DNA of 21,126 nucleotides from Pelargonium nanum (Eukaryota; Streptophyta; Magnoliopsida; Geraniales; Geraniaceae), in the NCBI GenBank assembly GCA_036897485.1, contig JAYMTF010001826.1, forward strand, positions 1-21,126. Reading direction: 5' to 3'. The notes under the pieces are model-generated. The model did not search any database. It was not told where the DNA came from and saw only the letters and a program-made list of their open reading frames with translations. Within the stretch, counting starts at the first letter, position 1. Every line of letters begins with the position of its first letter. The position numbers and the translations under genes are program-made. This document shows positions 1-11,500 of this stretch, in pieces.

Positions 1-210
1 TAATATTTTCAAAATTTTCATCATTGCCTCATTAAAATTTATTTGAACCATTGACCTCTATCACAGTAATGAAAATACTTCACCAATTAAGCTACAAAAC
101 TTTTTAAACCATTTTTTCCAATTAATTATTTTATTTTATTTAATTTAATATAATAAAATATTATATAATTGTTTTGCCCCCACTGACAAAATAGTCTGGA
201 TCCGTCCCTG
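1..210. mobile_element. Terminal part of a hAT-type DNA transposon (other end outside window)
   Basis: Read on the minus strand, the stretch begins at 210 with CAGGGACGGATCC, which resembles the CAGRGRCGGA terminal motif of plant hAT transposons of the MYM-type zinc-finger group. It continues with a run of G (GTGGGGGC) that is usual just inside these ends. Bases 45-105 resemble the degenerate 'gaacc..tgacctc..caccaattaagctac' stretch often found in the same elements. No transposase is visible and the other terminus lies to the left of base 1. The target duplication cannot be tested. An end of some other superfamily is possible. Confidence 0.42.
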
Positions 211-474
211 ACAATTGAATAAATAAATTTGAGATTCTTATTTTTTTTAAGGAGAGAATTCTCACTATTTGATTCTCATAAATTAATTTTAGCTTATTAA
301 CAGACATAAAATACAAGCTATATAAAGACATAAATAAGCTAAACAATCTAAATACAAGCTATTTTATGGTATAAGCTTATTAACACATGTATCACTTCTA
401 TGCTATTTTATGTGTCACCTCCTAGTTTGTAGGAAGAATTTTTTTATCACAACAGAACCCCTGCAACTATATAA

Positions 475-921
475 TCAACCAATGTGCTCAGCAATCTCAA
501 TTAGACGAGACACAAGTGCTGCCATTGATGTGGGAACACTCAACGCAACAACAGCAAGCAACCCTAAAGCCAAGCTCGGTCTCATATTCATCAGCAACAT
601 CTGCAACAACCCCATTGCCTCGCAAATATCCGAATCATAATTCGAAGCATAGTATCTCTTCTCCCAATCCATCCAACCAGATGGCGGCTCGTTCTTCTGC
701 TCCGCCATCTTCATCTCGTGGATGCGTTCTCGAAGAACAATCATGTTTTCGTCTACAAGCTTCCCGCGATTGTAACTATCTCGGCCATGTCCTCGCGCTT
801 GATCATCCCGCTTCAATGCACATATTTGTATATAATTTCGTTTGTCGCGTCTCAATTGTTGCTGGCGTGACGAGTTGAAGAAAAATGGAGGCGAAGGAAG
901 GAGAAGAGAACCAAGATTCAT
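475..921 (-). CDS. Small plant protein of unknown function, probably plastid-targeted, one hydrophobic segment
   Basis: This is an intronless frame of 148 codons, from ATG at 919-921 to TGA at 475-477. Residues 1-40 are rich in Ser, Arg, Asn and hydrophobic residues and poor in acidic ones, as in a chloroplast transit peptide (inference). A charged middle (about 45-80) is followed by a conserved-looking block with SGWMDWEKRYYASNYDSDIC at about residues 81-100. A hydrophobic stretch (PSLALGLLAVVALSVPTSMA, about 114-133) would span a membrane once. The aromatic/acidic block followed by this segment reminds me of a small plant-specific family without an assigned role, but I cannot name it. A good TATA element lies about 80 bases upstream. 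The plus-strand frame across the same bases has no recognisable content. I am confident it is a gene and have no view on its biochemical role. Confidence 0.72.
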   Translation of the reverse strand: MNLGSLLLPSPPFFFNSSRQQQLRRDKRNYIQICALKRDDQARGHGRDSYNRGKLVDENMIVLRERIHEMKMAEQKNEPPSGWMDWEKRYYASNYDSDICEAMGLLQMLLMNMRPSLALGLLAVVALSVPTSMAALVSRLIEIAEHIG

Positions 922-1001
922 TGAATATAATTGAAGATTGAAATGTTTAACGTTAATGAAGTAATGATACGAGAATTGAGGAGTAGAAGTTATGGTTTGT
1001 A

Positions 1002-1009
1002 TATTTATA
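1002..1009 (-). promoter_or_regulatory. Probable TATA box of the 475-921 gene
   Basis: TATAAATA on the minus strand, about 80 bases upstream of the ATG at 921. This fits a plant core promoter with a leader of roughly 50 bases. The assignment rests on motif and spacing only. Confidence 0.5.
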
Positions 1010-1591
1010 GGGATTTAGAGGAACGCGTAAATTTGGCGCGTAAGATTTGGAAACTTTTTGAAGAAAGGTGACGTGTGGTGTAAGGTACGTACCATACGTA
1101 ATAATGGAGCATTGCATGGATACGGCGGCTACGAAGCTACTGCGTTACGCCACAGGCATCAAGTTGTTGAATTTGCATATATATATGATGTGGATCACGT
1201 AACTTTCATACATTTATTAGGGCTCAATTCTTATGGAATGAAACTAGTGAATTTTTGGATGAATTCATGTTTCACGAACACGAATATATACTTAGTCATA
1301 CGAATTGTTATGAAAAAACAATCATTGATCAAGTAGATGCATGCACATTTAAGACGACTGAGTAGAAGCCAACTCTAGCATAGATTCTATGATGATCAAG
1401 TCAAAAGAGAATGATGAGAAGGATTCAATTCTTGATCCTTGTTTTCTACTGTGAAAAAGATATTGTGTAAATCCAGATTGTTTGTGACTTTTCTATTTTA
1501 TTGGTGTGCTCTCTTTCTTATTAACCATGTAGCTCATGTGAGATTACTATTTAAAAAACAACTATACAAGGACCTGTATAAAGAACCATAA
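1010..1591. other. Intergenic, upstream of the 475-921 gene
   Basis: No gene recognised. A 92-codon plus-strand frame (1058-1336) has no recognisable motif and lies where the divergent promoter of the small gene is expected, so I treat it as chance. The first 150 bases are moderately GC-rich; the rest is AT-rich. Confidence 0.5.
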
Positions 1592-1995
1592 GTGTTTGTT
1601 AGATTTAAATATTTTTATTTTATGTGGTAGACCGTTCTATATAATTTTACGGATGACCTTCAATTATATACTAATATGTGATATAGGTCAATTTAAGAGT
1701 TAAATTCTAATGCTTGTATACTTTACAAGATCGACCGTACGTGGAGATAATTAAGTCGACCAACTGCATATAAAATAAAAACTTTTTTATGTTGTATTTT
1801 TTATACTCAATATATATATTTAAGGACAATTTAGTAAATTCATAATTATACCCTTACTACCAAACAGTTTTAACAAGCAATTTAATTTTACATAATTTCT
1901 TTTGAACCTCCTTGAGACATATTTTACCTCATTTCAACTACTTTTACCAATATTTTATCTCTATAAACTTTGAATTAGACAATCCCAACAAACCC
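1592..1995. mobile_element. Tourist/PIF-Harbinger-like MITE, 404 bp
   Basis: The left end (GTGTTTGTTAGATT) and the reverse complement of the right end (GGGTTTGTTGGGATT) agree at about 12 of 15 positions. The element is flanked on both sides by TAA (1589-1591 and 1996-1998), the 3-bp TWA target duplication typical of PIF/Harbinger elements. The interior is AT-rich with no coding capacity, as expected for a MITE. The terminal match is short, so this is a probable rather than certain call. Confidence 0.5.
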
Positions 1996-2591
1996 TAACT
2001 AATGATTACAAAAAAGTGACGTTCATTCTTTTTAAAAGATTTATTCAAAAATGAAAACTTGTTTTAAAGTAAGATATTAGCTAGAAATGTGTCACAATAT
2101 AAGCACATGACAGTATAAGAAATACTCTAGAGAAAAATAAATTTGAAATCATCGTAGGTTTTTTCTCATGGTGATACAGAAAAATCCTCCGCAAATCACA
2201 TTTGTGACGGATATTAACAACAGACTTAAATTCATTGATAGTTGGAGCAACTCAAGATTTTGAGGGGATCAAGCGCTTTAACCCGCTTACTCCAGTGGTT
2301 CTTGATACCAGCACTATAATTTGGAATGCATTTGTAATTTTGATCGAGGTCTTGCCATATCCTATTCATAACATACTGAAGCAACCTTGTTGCACAAAGA
2401 CTATTGTGCATTATCATCAAAATTGAAAAGAAAACATTACTTTGTCATGACTTATCAAAGCAGCTCATTAGCTTCCCAAATTGCCCTCTCCTTTACATTG
2501 CATGACATCTCCTTCACTTAGCACCTGTATGACAACAATCAAAAACAAATTGTAGGACGTCCTGTGATTTCAACCATTAACACCCAAGTAA
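1996..2591. other. Intergenic / 3' flank of ABCG7
   Basis: This holds the presumed 3' untranslated region and downstream flank of the ABCG7 gene. At 2232-2426 both strands are open for about 60 codons. The minus-strand frame (2232-2420) lies just downstream of the ABCG7 stop and has no motif I recognise, so it is left unannotated. No clear AATAAA lies close to the stop. Confidence 0.45.
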
Positions 2592-5500
2592 TTACAAACC
2601 TTCTGGGACGAATGGTTGTATTTGGTCAACTGAAGTTGATTGAATCTGCTGTTCTGATTCAACTTGCTCAATTGTAGGAGCCTCTACCTGCTCGTATTCT
2701 TCGATTTTCTCGGTATCCAATGCCTCCATCTGGAGCTTTGGCTGCATTTCTTCCGGATGAGGAATCTCGAGCTTTTGGTATTTGGGCTTGTTCCTCTCTA
2801 GGAGAATGTAAGTGGTGCAATACCAAAATAGCATTATTCTACTTTGAGCTATCACTGTGTCCCGAATGTGACTCTTTCCAAAGGAAAGCCTTTCAAGTGC
2901 CTGCAAAATCAAGAAAGGAACATATTATTGCATAGGTTAAGTCACCTATGACTTCAATATGCTAAGAGAAATCTTACCAAGACTTGTAATGTTTTAGCAG
3001 CAAAATTTGCAAGACAATTTTATGAAATCTAACTGACTATATATAGTTTAGATGATCCAAGGGTTGTATAAAGTGATAAAAGAAGTTTTGAAATCCAAAA
3101 TGGTAGCAAAGTGTGTTGGGTTCTGGACCTTGCTGTTACCGGGGTAGGATTTTCATTTAGATAATGAAGTACAAGGGTTCAGGTTTTCCTTTACCTGTTC
3201 TCCAGTTTGGATGTCAAATGAATGCTGATGATCAAATCTGAGACCTTTAAACTCATTGATGCAGAGTCCTTGGAAGGCCCTGAAAGGATGCCAATAGATG
3301 AGGGAGCAACCAATAATATAATGGAAAGAGAATAATATGATATCATCAGCTTCAAATGTAAGGAATACTAACAGGCATTTTACTTGTTAGAAAGTAATGA
3401 TTTATTTACCATCTGATTAGAGAAGCACGGGGAATCCAACGGAAGATAACTGGTGTATTTTCTGCATTGACATAATATCCTCCAAATACAATAAAAACTG
3501 TCATAAGAGAGGGCCCCAATGCCATTGCTGCCTCAGTGGTTGGAACCATGGCCCCAACAGTAAGACCCATCGCTGATGCGGCAAAAGATTCCACAGTGAC
3601 AATTCCACAGAACTTTCCAAACCTGGAAGGCCAGAGTTCTGAGTCAGTTCTTCACAACACTTAATTTAAATACCTAGTATTTCTCGCACAAATCCTTCAC
3701 CTACTAATTCAAGAACATATCATAATTATGACAATACCAACCAATCAACCCTGCCTCATAACATTTATGAGGAACCAAGTAAACAAATGCACATGTGTAT
3801 GGTAATCGCGGTTAAATCAAATAGCCTTCAAAGGAAACAGTAACTTAAAATCAACCTGACAAATTCAGACCTCATTCTACCTGCTATTACGCAAATGCCA
3901 CCAAAGCTGCATAGTAACAAAAGCTTGATAGATGTTTTGGGTCACACAGGTAATCCAATCAGAAGATTTTGGGCATAGACAAAGGGAACTGAATATTAAT
4001 GGAATATGATCTTTCTTGAAGTTTTATGAAGCAATCTGTATCTCATCATAATCTTTTACATTGGTATTTATACGGCAACACACCTTAAATACTGTAATGG
4101 CTTCACTTCATACTTGATACGAATGTAGTTTCTGAAGAATGCACCATCTTATCTTGCCAACAAAATATATGACAAATTTGTATCATTTTGCTTTGATGTC
4201 TTGGTAAACCAACAGATGAAGCAAGCTAGCCCACTGGTAGATTCTGTCTGTAGTCCGCAAGGATGGTTCAGGTTTCTGTTGGAATAGGTTGACTTCCCAA
4301 GATATATCGTGGATTTGACAGTGGAGTATATCATGGATGTGATAAAGCAAACTACAGAATTGTGTTAAACAGTGAGTGATTCTTGTATTTTGTTTCTTAT
4401 AACATTTATCTTTTACCCCCATTATAAATATGGATTCATTGTACTCGACACATCAAGTCAGTGAATACATATCCAGCCCTTTCGGCATTTGGATTGTAGA
4501 TGTGGGCCTTATGGCCAACCATGTTAGCTTATTGAGCTCAGCATCAAACATTAATGGAAATGCTCTAACAGTGTTTCTGAACCTATGAAGCTGCTCAAAT
4601 TTTGTTTCTGAACCTATGAAGTTGCTCTAACAGTGTCGATCTGATTTCATGTGTTTATCTTTCTCTCCAAAGAGTACTCACAGAAACTATTACCTCTACT
4701 ACCAGAGTATTTGGTGTCTTTCATGTACACGTGTCCGGCCAGTAAACACCTATTATAATAATCTAAACAAGTTCCAGTCTCGACCCTCAAACCTATTTGC
4801 TGACATACAATAAAAATGAGAAGCAAAACTGCATAGAATGTTAAATGATCAAAATAGTAGCTTCAGCCTTTAGGAACCTCACCTGGACCAAGTAGGATGA
4901 AGACGAGCCATGGGATAACAAACAGCACCAAACATTAATGGAAATGCTGCTCCAATGGGAATCTCCGCCAAAAGTTTAGAGAGAAGATAGGGTCCTAATG
5001 CATAAGATCCCTTTGCACGCTCTCTATCTACAATTGCACGTTCCTTGGGGAACACACCCACAGTCTTCGTAAGAGCAGCCATTGCCGTGTTTATTGCAGC
5101 AACCTGAGAGAAAATGTACTCATATCAAGGAACATATAATCAATTCAGGAAATGTTTTCTTTTAAAGAGTTACTTAGAGAATCTACAATGGTGGGACTCA
5201 ATTTGAGTCCCTTATTGTCACATCCACACTTTCTTATTTGCCAAGTAAACAAAGATCTCCAATCAAAATTTTCTCTACAGTGGTGGGGCTCAATTGAAGT
5301 TCTTAGATTTTTCTTTAAACTTTGGTTTGTCAAATGTCACATTGTAATTGGTATACAAAAATAATCATTAAGGGAAAAAACAGAAGCACCTTGACCTTAA
5401 TTAGGTCCCCATGGAGGGACTTCAAAAAAAGAGGTCCCTTGTGGAGGTCCCAATTCACTTGAGAGACCATTGTTATATATGCTCTAAATAAAACAGCTTC

Positions 5501-8500
5501 TCATAAAATAAAAATGTGGGTTAAACCCCTATCCAATAACAACTGTACGTGTGGAATCCAGGTCAGTGAACTTTCACTCCCAAAGTTGGTTCAAATGGCA
5601 AACTCGATCGTCTAAAGGCTCGTCTTATTGCTAAAGGGTACTCCTATTGTTCGTCTCCTTTTATTTGTGGCAGCCATGAACAATTGGTATCTTCGTCAAC
5701 TTGATATCAAGAATACTTACAAGAGAAGGTGTATATGGAGCAACCACCTGGGTTTGTTGGCCAGAGGGAGGTTGGATTAGTTTGCAAACTCAATAAGCCT
5801 TTGTATAGTCTTAAACAATCTCCGACGGCTTGGTTTGGTAGATTCAGCAATGTGGTTCAGGCATTCAACATGATACTAAGTGAAAAAAATCATTCTATCT
5901 TATATTGTCACCCATCATCACAGTAGTGCATCTACTTGGTGGTTTATGTCGACGATATGGTTGTTACCGAGAGTGATAATAACGGAATTTAACAACTAAA
6001 AAAACAGTTTTTCAAACACTTCCAAACCAAAGTTTTAGGGGAACTCAGATATTTTTGGGAAATTTAGATAGCAATCACAAGGCGCAGTTTCAATATCTCA
6101 ACGGAAGTATGCTTTGAATATTCTTGAGGAAGTTGGCTTGTTAGATGCCACACTAGTTGACACACTCATGAATCCAAATGTGAAACTCCTAACAAGACAG
6201 GGGAGTCATTGACAGACGAAGGCAAATGTCTAAAATTAGTAGGTCGACTTAACTATCTCGCATAACTCTACCTGATATCTCATTCGTTGTGAGTGTAGTA
6301 AGTCAATTCTTAGACTCCCAATATAAGTGGGAAGTTGCACTACAAATTTTGAAATACATCAAAAGAGCACATGAAAAATGTTTACTCTATGAAACTAAGG
6401 AGCATACAGAGAAGAATTGGTATTCAGATGCAAATTGGGCAGTATGTCCTAATCAGAGATCAACTTCAGGGCATTGTGTCTTATTCAAAGGTAACCTAGT
6501 CTCCTGGTAAAGCAAGAAACAAAATGTGGAGGCAAAATATAGTGCATAAGCAGAGTATCGAGCAATGGCTAATGCCTACTTTGAGCTCATATAGTTCAAG
6601 CAACTCTTGAAAAAACTGAAGTTTTACCAGATAACTCTGGTTAAACTCATATGTGACAATCGAGCCACCCTATACTTGCCTCCGGTCCTGTTTTCTATGA
6701 TTACTTTGTGAGGGAGAAGTTGGTAGAAGGAGTCATTACTTCTGAGTTCGTCAACTCCAACAGTCAACTAGCATATGTCTTCATAAAGTGACAAGTTACT
6801 TGCTGTTTTTTTATTATAAATCTAGACTAATGCACAGTTACCAGACAGACAAACCAGTTCACAGAAAGCTTTACGCATAATATCTTAAGAACAGAAAATT
6901 TATGAGGTTAAACATGGTTTCTGTTATGTATCCACTTTTTTTAGAGAGCACAGGAATGCAATTGGACAATATTAATGAATATAATAGGTTGGCACAGTTT
7001 GGCAGAAGACTGTCCAGGGTTTCTATTATCTATCCACTTTTTAAGAGTGCAAAGGAATGAATTTGGACGAGATACATACAGAAAGAAAATTAAATACGCT
7101 ATTACTCAACAACATTGTCCATTTGTTTAGGGAAAATTTGGAGCACTTTACAGAAGACGTGTAGATCATAATACAATGGAATAACATGGGGGTAATAGTA
7201 ATAGCAAAAGCATTAATATACCTGAAGCAATCCCATTCTGTCTTGTATAGATGTCTGCGATAATCCCATTCTCCAGAAAACTGAACCAAATATTATAGCT
7301 GATGCAATAGACATTCTTGACCTAACTTTGTTGGTCGGCCCATCACGAGAAGCCTATTCAACCATGCCAGGCAACAGTCAGCTAAAATGAGGAGCTGACA
7401 TTATAACCACTAAATTAACATCTTCAAAACATAAACGAAAAAGAATAATCACCATAAGCCTCCCCTAGATTAGTTATCTGTATATGCTACTGCATTGTAA
7501 AGAAGTAAAGTAGTCATTAAAATGTGAAAACAGACTAAATCAGGTTGCTGAAAGGCTTGTCTGCTTGAGGGCAAAAAGCAATAACAAAAACCTATAAGCA
7601 TAAATTTAACATGTTGAACTTACGGTGCTACTATTGCAATCAACTTCTTGCCTAGCAAACGTGATGACAGTTGAAAGACTCAAAGACAAACCTGCATCCA
7701 TGCACGCTTGAGGAGCAGGCAGAACTGCCTCCACCAACTCCCTTTTGTCTTTACAATAGATCTGTTGATGACCTTTACGCTATTACTGGATACCTCCATT
7801 CTGTTTAGTGGAGTTGCATAAAGAATACTTGAGGATTGTTGTGAGAAGGCCTCAACAAGACCATCTATCCTTTTCTGAGAAATGTAGACACCTTCATCAG
7901 AACTGTAGTCAATAGATATAAGATCAGCCAAAAACTCTGCAGGATTTACATGATCTGGGCATCGATACCTGTTGAATCAGCCATTAGTCAGTACATTCAG
8001 AAATTAGAGATTCAGCATTTAAAATAAGTATATGCAATTTAGATAGACCATTAGGAAAATGTCATCAGCTCTTTTTACATGAAAAGGGGGCATGGTTAAT
8101 AAAATGTGTTCAGTGCTGAAAGCCTCAATAAATCAAATAAAAGCCAAGAGAAACTCAAATAAAAAATGTGATAAATTTTTATAATCAGTAAACCAAACAC
8201 TAGGGATGGCTTGAAATTAAACCATCATAATTTACCCTCATGTGCCAGAACTTCCAGAAGAGAATAAAATCAATATGCGTAATTAGATCTATTGTAAGTG
8301 AAAGCTCAATCAGACATGATTGCATATATAATATACTCCCATCGCCTTAAGTGTCCGCTATAATAAAAACACATGTCCCAATTTCTCTTTTGATCAGAGA
8401 GCTATGCTTGAATTTCAATACTCAATAGTATCATTTTAAATGGCACATAGAGGAAAGTCAAACATTCATATCACAATTATGTTTACAATAAGTCAAACAT

Positions 8501-11500
8501 GACATTGTTGCGAAGTGAAGGGAGCAATAAAGTGCATGACCGTGCCACCATGTGGTGAGAAATCATTATTTTGTTTCTGACCTCTCAGGATCCACATAGC
8601 TGACCTCATGTAGGTTGTATCCACCAAGAAAATACCATATACATGCAACTATCATATCCTTATTATATATGAGTTTTTGCATCAATAAATTTTCACATTC
8701 TTACTGAAAGTGATCTGCATCACCTAATATGGGTGGGAGCTCCTCACAGAATCTGATCTCAGCATACTCCTCGTACAGAAAATAAAAGCGGCATGCATCG
8801 CCTAATATTTTATGTATCATAGCCAAGCAATACAGCAAATAAAATTAATGATGAACTAGCTCAAAAGATTTGCCCAGAGCGTTAGACCAAGTGAACTTAA
8901 GCCACTTTTTCTCAGTCTTAGCAGTAATCACTGTCATGGCATCATTTTCATTGATGGGATGCTAGAGATCTTAAAACTTCTATAATCTGTCTAGACTGCT
9001 TTTAGTAAGCCTAACAGGTTTAATAAATGGTTTTTTACATGAAAACAAAATTCATACAGTAATAAAAATACAGATACAAAATTAATATGACATAGACAAG
9101 GATTAGCTGACAACCCAAATTTAGAGAAGTATGCCAGTGGTTCCTCACGTGCAGGACCAGCATAAACAAGTGCACCCTCTGTCAGCAAGACAATGTCGTC
9201 AAATTTCACATACACTGACCCTCTTGGCTGGTGTATGGAGCATATAACAGTATGTCCATCCTCCGCAAGTTTTCGTAAAGTTTCCATCACTTTCTCCGCT
9301 TGGAATGCATCAAGCCCTGAAAAATGTCAAATTATTTTCTACCCAATGATCTCAATAAAAATTCAGCTATCAATTAACAATAGAAATTTATCGCGCAAAT
9401 AAATATTTAGCAGCTACACCTGATGTATCCCATACAAGTACAACAAAAAGTTTAAAAATATCTGAATCACTGTAGTATTTATTAATTTTATTATTAAGAC
9501 TAAAATGATAATTTAGTATGCTGTATATTCTGAATGCTCATTTAGGGAATTCTTACTACATAATAGGATTTTGCAATGTAATGCTTGGCACAATGACACT
9601 AGATGATCACTATCCTTTTTTGGGTTTTGGTACAATGCAATGAGATTCAAATTATTTACTCCATTCCAATAAAATGTTGCCGCCTTTTTTACCCATTCTA
9701 GGTCAAAGGTTATCTATGTTGATTGTTTATCACTTGCTTGCTTGTAATATCCTACAGATTGGTATATGTCCTTCACTAAGAGATAGCAATTATTAACCAG
9801 AAATTAAATAAGGCTTCAATGGCCATTTCAGTCTGCCAACTACCTTTCTTCTGCAAACTAGAGATAATATAAAATTAACAATGCAAGAAAGCTAACTGAA
9901 TTCTGCCAGGTATAGTAATTTAGAATCTATGCCCATGTATAGTATGTTCATTCATTGAGTAAATAAAAGCTAAATCATTATAATTGCATGTAACCTACAC
10001 TTCAGCTATTCATGACGCTGAATTAATGCAGAGAGCCAAAGAAGCTAATCACATGAGCAGAATTACAAAATGCATGAGTACCCGTTGTAGGCTCATCAGC
10101 AAATATGACAGATGGACTAGCAATTAGTTCACATGCTAGCGACAAACGTTTCTTTTCACCTCCACTAATTCCACGAACTTTTGCATCACCAACATTGGAA
10201 TCAGCACAACTAACCTTTTAAAGAATAAGAGAAAAAACAACACCATAAATGAAAGATGAATTAAAACCTTTTTTTCTCACTTAGTAATTCAAACAATAAG
10301 CTAACAGTACATAAAGTAAGAAGTCTGATAGCAACAGCACATCTTGCAATTCAAAACATGAATACTTAGAACTAGAATAAAGACGCAAGGTAGAGGCAAG
10401 CTATTGAACTTATATATATATATAATATATAACAGAAGCAAAGATTCATTGCTAAATCGAACATAATCTCCATATGTTCATGATAGCACTTCCAATTAGA
10501 ACAAGGGCAGCATAAAATTTGGATTTCCAGTAGAAAGTTTCTCTATGTATTTTGGCTATCATCATCCAAAAATAAAGAGAGGGAAATTATCTTACCAAGC
10601 CTGTCTCGAACAAGATTTTGTTAACATATTCATCTCTATCTTCCACTGAAGATACCTCGGGAAGCTGAAGTTCAGCAGCAAGTGACAGTGTCTCCCGTAC
10701 TGTCAACTGTGAGAAGAAAAGATCCTCTTGCCTCACATAAGCAAACCTGCAATCACCATGACAGATCCCCACGAACACCAATTTTTTATTATTAAAATAA
10801 CATCTTGAATGTTAAAGTTAAATTATAATATTCTGAATCAAGCATACTTATACGCTCTTTGTGACCTAGGCTTTCCATTGATCTCCAAAAGGCCGGACAA
10901 GTGCAGCCTAGGTGATGCTGTTAGCTGCCCTGCTAGAACATTGAGCAATGTTGTTTTTCCTGAACCAGATGGTCCCATTATTGCAAGCAATCGGCCAGGT
11001 TTTGCCTCTCCAGTGACATTTTTAAGCAGAAATCGTACCTATGTAGTTGAATTATTTTCAGCATCATAGCATGTATGCTACATAATATGCATGTTTGGGT
11101 CAATAACAAAATCATACAATCCATGATCTCAACAAATGATTCCCATTAAGTTTTATTGGAACAACTTCATGTATGATCCAATCCTAAAGACCCGGACTAA
11201 ATTGTGTTTGGCCACCAAGAAAAGGCAAAGGAGAATAAGGTTAATTGGATTCTTAAATTTCATGCTTCCAACCAAATTGCTCAAAGCTAAGCCAGTTAAA
11301 TCCCTATATTTTTCAGTTGACAGTAAATTCAAAGACACTCACTGATTTGGATGACTTGTCGGAGAGCGAGCAAGTGATGTTACTCCATCGGATGGTTACC
11401 GGATACACTTTTCCGTCCAACTCTTGAGATTCAGAGTCGTCTCCGTCGTTATCGGTGTCGTTTTCCGGCGCGATTGCAGGGCCGGGGCCGGAGAAGAGAC

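Larger units (their letters stand above)
3623..4882 (-). other. ABCG7 intron 8, 1260 bp, with local duplications
   Basis: Donor GTGAGG at 4882-4877, acceptor CAG ending at 3623. It contains a 26-base near-copy of exon 8 (4539-4564) directly beside a 31-bp tandem repeat (4560-4636). The rest is AT-rich with no element I can name. Confidence 0.85.
5104..7221 (-). other. ABCG7 intron 7, 2118 bp, transposon-laden
   Basis: Donor GTATAT at 7221-7216, acceptor CAG ending at 5104. It is the longest intron and carries a MITE-like element (5177-5484), a decayed copia fragment (about 5579-6792, opposite strand to the gene) and a 51-bp direct repeat (6916-7068). The flanking exon phases are intact, so the intron should still splice. 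Confidence 0.88.

Noticed and set aside
1058..1336. 92-codon plus-strand frame
   Set aside because: No motif, lies in the presumed upstream region of the minus-strand gene, and its composition is not protein-like.
2232..2426. Overlapping open frames of about 62 codons on both strands downstream of ABCG7
   Set aside because: No recognisable domain, no clear promoter, and the position fits the ABCG7 3' untranslated region. Both strands being open by chance is common at this length.
4149..4422. Overlapping short minus-strand frames in intron 8
   Set aside because: No similarity to ABCG proteins or other families, and the transporter reading frame is complete without them.
9656..9780. Possible second Stowaway MITE in intron 4 (TACTCCATTCC start)
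   Set aside because: Only one end resembles the family and no matching inverted end or TA flank was found.
10405..10432. TATATATATATATA run as a promoter or regulatory element
   Set aside because: Simple AT repeat inside ABCG7 intron 3 with no other promoter features.
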